Shown here: positions 5,896-9,143 of the stretch, piece by piece
Layout of the letters: every line of letters begins with the position of its first letter
Numbering within the stretch: the first letter of the stretch is position 1
Assembly: GCA_002707085.1 (NCBI GenBank)
Contig: PALY01000076.1
Span: 13,736-22,878, forward strand
Length of the DNA: 9,143 nucleotides
Origin: Deltaproteobacteria bacterium
Lineage (GTDB): Bacteria > Myxococcota_A > UBA796
Direction of reading: 5' to 3'
Notes under the pieces: generated by a model
What the model was told of the DNA's origin: nothing
Database searches by the model: none
Seen by the model: only the letters and a program-made list of their open reading frames with translations
Translations under genes and position numbers: made by a program

Positions 5896-6588
5896 ATGAG
5901 TGGGCAACTGCTTCGTAAAATGGTCGCAGAAGGCATTGGGACCTTTGCGTTGGTCTTCGCGGGTTGCGGTGCCATCATGGTGAATGCCAGCATGGGTGGA
6001 AGCCTGGGCCATGTGGGGGTATCGCTTACGTTTGGCCTTGTGGTGATGGTGATGATTTATGCGACCGGTCACATATCAGGTGCGCATTTTAATCCCGCGG
6101 TAACGATTGCATTTGCAAGCACAGGCCGTTTTCCTTGGTCTCAGGTTCCCGCATATGTGGCGAGCCAGTTGGTGGCTGCAACCTTGGCATCGTCTTTGTT
6201 GTACTGGATTCTTGGACCCGTGGCCGGCATGGGGGGGACGAGTACCAGTTTGGGGATGGGGGCAGCAGTATGTGTGGAAGTGCTGCTGACATTCATGTTG
6301 ATGTTTGTCATCACCGCTGTTGCCACCGATTCACGGGCTGAGGGTGCGATGGCAGGTTTGGCCATTGGTGGGACAGTGACGCTTGCGGCTTTGATGGGTG
6401 GACCGCTCACAGGTGCCTCTATGAATCCAGCACGTTCTCTTGGCCCAGCGATTGTGTCGGGATCAACCGATGTCCTGTGGATGTATTTGGCGGCTCCTGT
6501 TGTCGGAGCGGTTGTGGGTGCCTTGGTGTACCGATGGACTCAGCAATGCGAAGGGGAGCCACCCACAGATGCTGCGGGTTGCTGCTGA
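5896..6588 (+). CDS. MIP-family channel (aquaporin-like)
   Basis: A 230-residue inner-membrane channel with six hydrophobic helices and both signature half-helices: SGAHFNPAVT (NPA at 66-68) and GASMNPARS (NPA at 177-179). The N terminus (MVAEGIGTFALVFAGCGA) and length are standard. I place the start at the ATG at 5896, with TTGGGGT ending 5 nt upstream, and not at the in-frame TTG at 5878. By alignment from memory with E. coli AqpZ, the aromatic/arginine filter is F46, A165, A174, R180. AqpZ has F/H/T/R and GlpF W/G/F/R, so the pore entry should be wider and less polar than a strict water channel and without the glycerol signature. Passage of another small neutral solute (ammonia, a hydroxylated metalloid, glycerol-like compounds) is possible but unproven. 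The tail carries C218 and a terminal GCC. The 32-bp gap behind the sulfatase-fold gene suggests co-transcription. Confidence 0.95.
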   Translation: MSGQLLRKMVAEGIGTFALVFAGCGAIMVNASMGGSLGHVGVSLTFGLVVMVMIYATGHISGAHFNPAVTIAFASTGRFPWSQVPAYVASQLVAATLASSLLYWILGPVAGMGGTSTSLGMGAAVCVEVLLTFMLMFVITAVATDSRAEGAMAGLAIGGTVTLAALMGGPLTGASMNPARSLGPAIVSGSTDVLWMYLAAPVVGAVVGALVYRWTQQCEGEPPTDAAGCC

Positions 6589-6606
6589 GTTGGGTTGCTG
6601 GACGTC

Positions 6607-9143
6607 TTAAAACACGAAGCCCACACCAGTGGACATGTGCGGTCGAAGTACGCCGTATTGTGTGTATCCAGATGGTCCTTGGACCGTCTTTTCTTCTGGT
6701 GTTGAAGGGGTAAGGCTAGTTTGCGCCCAGATGACAAAAGCGCTCAGCGTAATCTCGGTACTGATCCCGGTTTTGATCATGGGCTGTGTAGTACCTGTCG
6801 GTGATCCACTCAAGGCACGAACACCGAACTCAAAGAATGGACCTGCTTGGAGCGAAGAGTTTTGAACCACGTTGTAGCGGGGACCGACTCCGAACTCGAC
6901 CATTGGGAGCGCCTTGTCAAGGTTTCCGTAGAGGAAGTCACCCTGAAAACGCAGCTTAGAAGTTCCTCCAATCACCATATGAATGGTGCCCGTCGTCACA
7001 CGTTCCTCGTTTGTGTATCCTTCGACGGTAGCCAAATCATCGGAAATAGAACTTTCAGCTGTTGCTTGGACTGTGACTTTGCTGATGCCTACAGCCAATA
7101 TGTTTCCAACCTCAGTTTCTATGACGTTGATTGCGCGCTGACATGCTGCCTGCTCAACGCCATCCTGCAATAAAGACCAAGTCACGATTTGTTTACCAAC
7201 CTTCGTGGCCTTGAAAGAATGTCTCGCCGAGCGACTGGTCTGCAAAGAGCCTTTCTGTGTCTGCTGATTGGACGTCATGGCGTAGGTAAACTGATTGGAA
7301 CACCCAGCTTCAGCGGTGCCACGTGCGTAAAATGTGTCGCCTACGGTGACTGTTCTGGGTGTAGTCAACGTGCAGCCACAGATCGGCTTGGTCACCGCAA
7401 TGGTTGTCTGACATTGTGCAATCGATTGTCCATTTCTTTGTACCTCCATCGTGACATTCTGGGTCCCTGAGGATGCGGGTTGAAACTGTAGAGAAAGACG
7501 ACCGTTACTGGGAACTTGGCCGGCGGACTGTGAAGTGTTGTTCGCTATCAGATTGTAGCTAAGGCCGGTCCCTACATTCGAAACCGTTGCTGTGAATTGC
7601 GCGGTGCTTCCGAGTACAACACTTCGGGTGGATGCCGTAAGTTTACATTGACTGGCGGGTGGCTCCCACTCAATCGGAAGTTCAATGTAGTGGCGCAAAA
7701 CGTAGGCGATGCCAGGCTTCTCTTTGGTCCCAGCAACTTCGCGGATCTTGGCGGAACTTTCCAAATCTTGCATCAGTGCATCTGCATCGGCCACAGACAC
7801 GGTGAACCCATTGACAGAGATGATGGGCAGACCATCGGCAGTTGCAGGCGCTCTGGATGTCACTGGATCGATGTTTACGTGTTCGCGGAGAATGGCTTCG
7901 ACCCGGTTTTTGTCCATTCGGACCACAGTTTCGATACTGGCCTCTGTCACTTCTTTGCTGTCTCGAACAACGGTGGAATCGACCGATACAAAGATCCGCG
8001 CGTCGTTTGCCCGAACCCATTGCATCCGATCAGCGATGGGTTGTAGGCCCGATTGGAGGGTTTGCTTTGCAGGCACAACAAGATCGAGGTCATCTGCCAT
8101 GGGTGCCACACTACCGTTGCCAGTTCGACGGGTTTCGACGAATGCAGGGGAATGGGTGGACTGAAGCGGTTTCATGACATGAAATCTCTGTTCAACTTCT
8201 GAATAGCCGCTGCCTGTGAGCGACAAGCCTGTCGCCACTTCCACCCGGTCCAGTGGTTTGAGTTTGGGGTAGCTTGTGGGTTCACTGTGTCCGTAGTCGT
8301 CGGTGTCCACACGAAGGTTGATCAAGCGGCTTTTGCCCAAAGAACCCAACTGGAAATTAATGTTGAAGCGGGTGGGGTTTTTCGAGAACAAGTGGGAATC
8401 ATGGGCTCGCAGTCGCAAAGATGCAGTGTTGGAAGGACAATTGGCCGATGCATACAGGTTGAGCGTGATTTGACCCGACTCTCCCGGTTCCAATTCCGGC
8501 ATTTCGACTTCACCGCCGATGGGGTCTTCGGAATACAGACATGAATCCAAAGAGTCGACATAGACCGATGTGCTGGTGAGTCTTTCTTTGCCCAGGTTCT
8601 CAAACACCAGACTTACTTGCGCAAATTCACCCGGATCAAGAATGCCGTTTCCGGACCCAAAGCTTCCTCGGTCATTGATGATTTGGGATTTGTCTGCCAC
8701 CAGCCCCAAGAGTCCACCGCCACCCACAGAAGCACTGAGGGATAGGGGTTGGCTTGGGTTTTGTTTGGGGTTGACAGGATTGGGTAGCCCTGCTGCTTTG
8801 GCCATTACCCGTTCTGCTGTGACACCGGTGATGGCGTCAATAATGGCATCACGTCGTTTTCCAGTTCGCAGGCCATTTCGCACTAGAGTGGTCGCTTCTT
8901 GCTCGATCAGTGGTTGAGAGGAACGAAACCAATTGGGGTACACCCGTGTTCTGGCAATAGAGTCGACTTGTTTCAGGGTCTCTTTGACCAGTCGGATCTC
9001 CAATTCAGATGTACTGATGTCCTGTGACGAGGTGTTCAGGAGTTCCTGAAACGTAGCGATATCCGTAGGCGTCGCGGCATGAGAGCCTGTGGAGTGAACT
9101 TGCATGGCAAACACGATGAAAGCGAATGAAAGGCTCCGGGCTG
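6607..9143 (-). CDS. Large exported multi-domain protein with Ig-like modules and a C-terminal beta-barrel-like segment, 5' end outside window
   Basis: The frame is open from TAA at 6607 to the right edge. A GTG at 9114 could serve as a start, but the codons upstream (SLSFAFIVFAM followed by ...SHAAT) form a signal-peptide core continuing past the edge, so the true start lies outside. Numbering from the GTG codon: residues 15-120 are helical and charged; 124-260 contain SGNGILDPGE (154-163) followed by beta strands, like calcium-loop CARDB/DUF11-type adhesion modules. Residues 261-486 are unassigned. Two Ig-like modules with matching Cys positions follow (about 487-575, C490/C568; about 578-666, C581/C658). 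Residues 667-835 alternate hydrophobic strands (FGVGPRYNVV, AGPFFEFGVRAL) and end in GVGFVF, the terminal Phe pattern of outer-membrane beta-barrels. I infer an outer-membrane-anchored or outer-membrane-associated protein. It converges with the aquaporin gene (18 bp between stops). I recognise no named family over the full length. Confidence 0.88.
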   Translation of the reverse strand, partial: ARSLSFAFIVFAMQVHSTGSHAATPTDIATFQELLNTSSQDISTSELEIRLVKETLKQVDSIARTRVYPNWFRSSQPLIEQEATTLVRNGLRTGKRRDAIIDAITGVTAERVMAKAAGLPNPVNPKQNPSQPLSLSASVGGGGLLGLVADKSQIINDRGSFGSGNGILDPGEFAQVSLVFENLGKERLTSTSVYVDSLDSCLYSEDPIGGEVEMPELEPGESGQITLNLYASANCPSNTASLRLRAHDSHLFSKNPTRFNINFQLGSLGKSRLINLRVDTDDYGHSEPTSYPKLKPLDRVEVATGLSLTGSGYSEVEQRFHVMKPLQSTHSPAFVETRRTGNGSVAPMADDLDLVVPAKQTLQSGLQPIADRMQWVRANDARIFVSVDSTVVRDSKEVTEASIETVVRMDKNRVEAILREHVNIDPVTSRAPATADGLPIISVNGFTVSVADADALMQDLESSAKIREVAGTKEKPGIAYVLRHYIELPIEWEPPASQCKLTASTRSVVLGSTAQFTATVSNVGTGLSYNLIANNTSQSAGQVPSNGRLSLQFQPASSGTQNVTMEVQRNGQSIAQCQTTIAVTKPICGCTLTTPRTVTVGDTFYARGTAEAGCSNQFTYAMTSNQQTQKGSLQTSRSARHSFKATKVGKQIVTWSLLQDGVEQAACQRAINVIETEVGNILAVGISKVTVQATAESSISDDLATVEGYTNEERVTTGTIHMVIGGTSKLRFQGDFLYGNLDKALPMVEFGVGPRYNVVQNSSLQAGPFFEFGVRALSGSPTGTTQPMIKTGISTEITLSAFVIWAQTSLTPSTPEEKTVQGPSGYTQYGVLRPHMSTGVGFVF

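Noticed and set aside
6589..6606. Terminator between the convergent aquaporin and large exported protein genes
   Set aside because: The 18-bp gap and the flanking bases show no stem with a T tract; only a short direct repeat (GGGTTGCTG) is present.
1..9143. Mobile element, defence system or secondary-metabolite cluster
   Set aside because: No transposase, integrase, phage, nuclease/helicase or biosynthetic gene could be recognised in any frame; the genes look like ordinary envelope and secreted proteins.

Overview
The window looks like a chromosomal segment from a Gram-negative bacterium, most likely a Myxococcota or other 'deltaproteobacterial' lineage. This is inferred from the style of the proteins: a lipoprotein with Asp-rich MopE/thrombospondin-3-like repeats, an Asp-box propeller protein, a Pro-rich lipoprotein with a Cys-rich tail, and a large secreted protein ending in a beta-barrel-like segment with a terminal Phe. 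There is no rRNA, tRNA, CRISPR array, insertion sequence or phage gene that I can see.

Left part, minus strand: (1) a secreted Asp-box (BNR-like) beta-propeller protein that runs off the left edge; (2) a small lipoprotein with a polyproline stretch and a twin CX3C tail, preceded by a strong ribosome binding site and a candidate promoter; between these two genes lies a perfect 15-bp hairpin. Next comes a gene-poor, AT-richer stretch of about 490 bp, then (3) a short PAPS-type sulfotransferase-like gene, also minus.

Centre, plus strand, divergent from the sulfotransferase: (4) a 623-residue lipoprotein with eight CDGxDNDxDG-type repeats followed by a C-terminal domain resembling the glutamine-amidotransferase-like GIFT/DUF4350 fold; (5) a periplasmic sulfatase-fold (alkaline phosphatase superfamily) hydrolase with Thr where sulfatases carry the Cys or Ser that becomes formylglycine; (6) a MIP-family channel (aquaporin) 32 bp behind it, probably in the same transcript, with an unusual predicted selectivity filter and a Cys-rich C terminus.

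Right part, minus strand, convergent with the aquaporin: (7) a large exported multi-domain protein whose start lies beyond the right edge. Its signal-peptide core is visible in the last 30 bases of the window.

Six of the seven genes encode envelope or secreted products; the exception is the small sulfotransferase. I see no gene set that forms a recognisable pathway or defence system. The main points of interest are domain combinations and departures from family motifs inside single genes.
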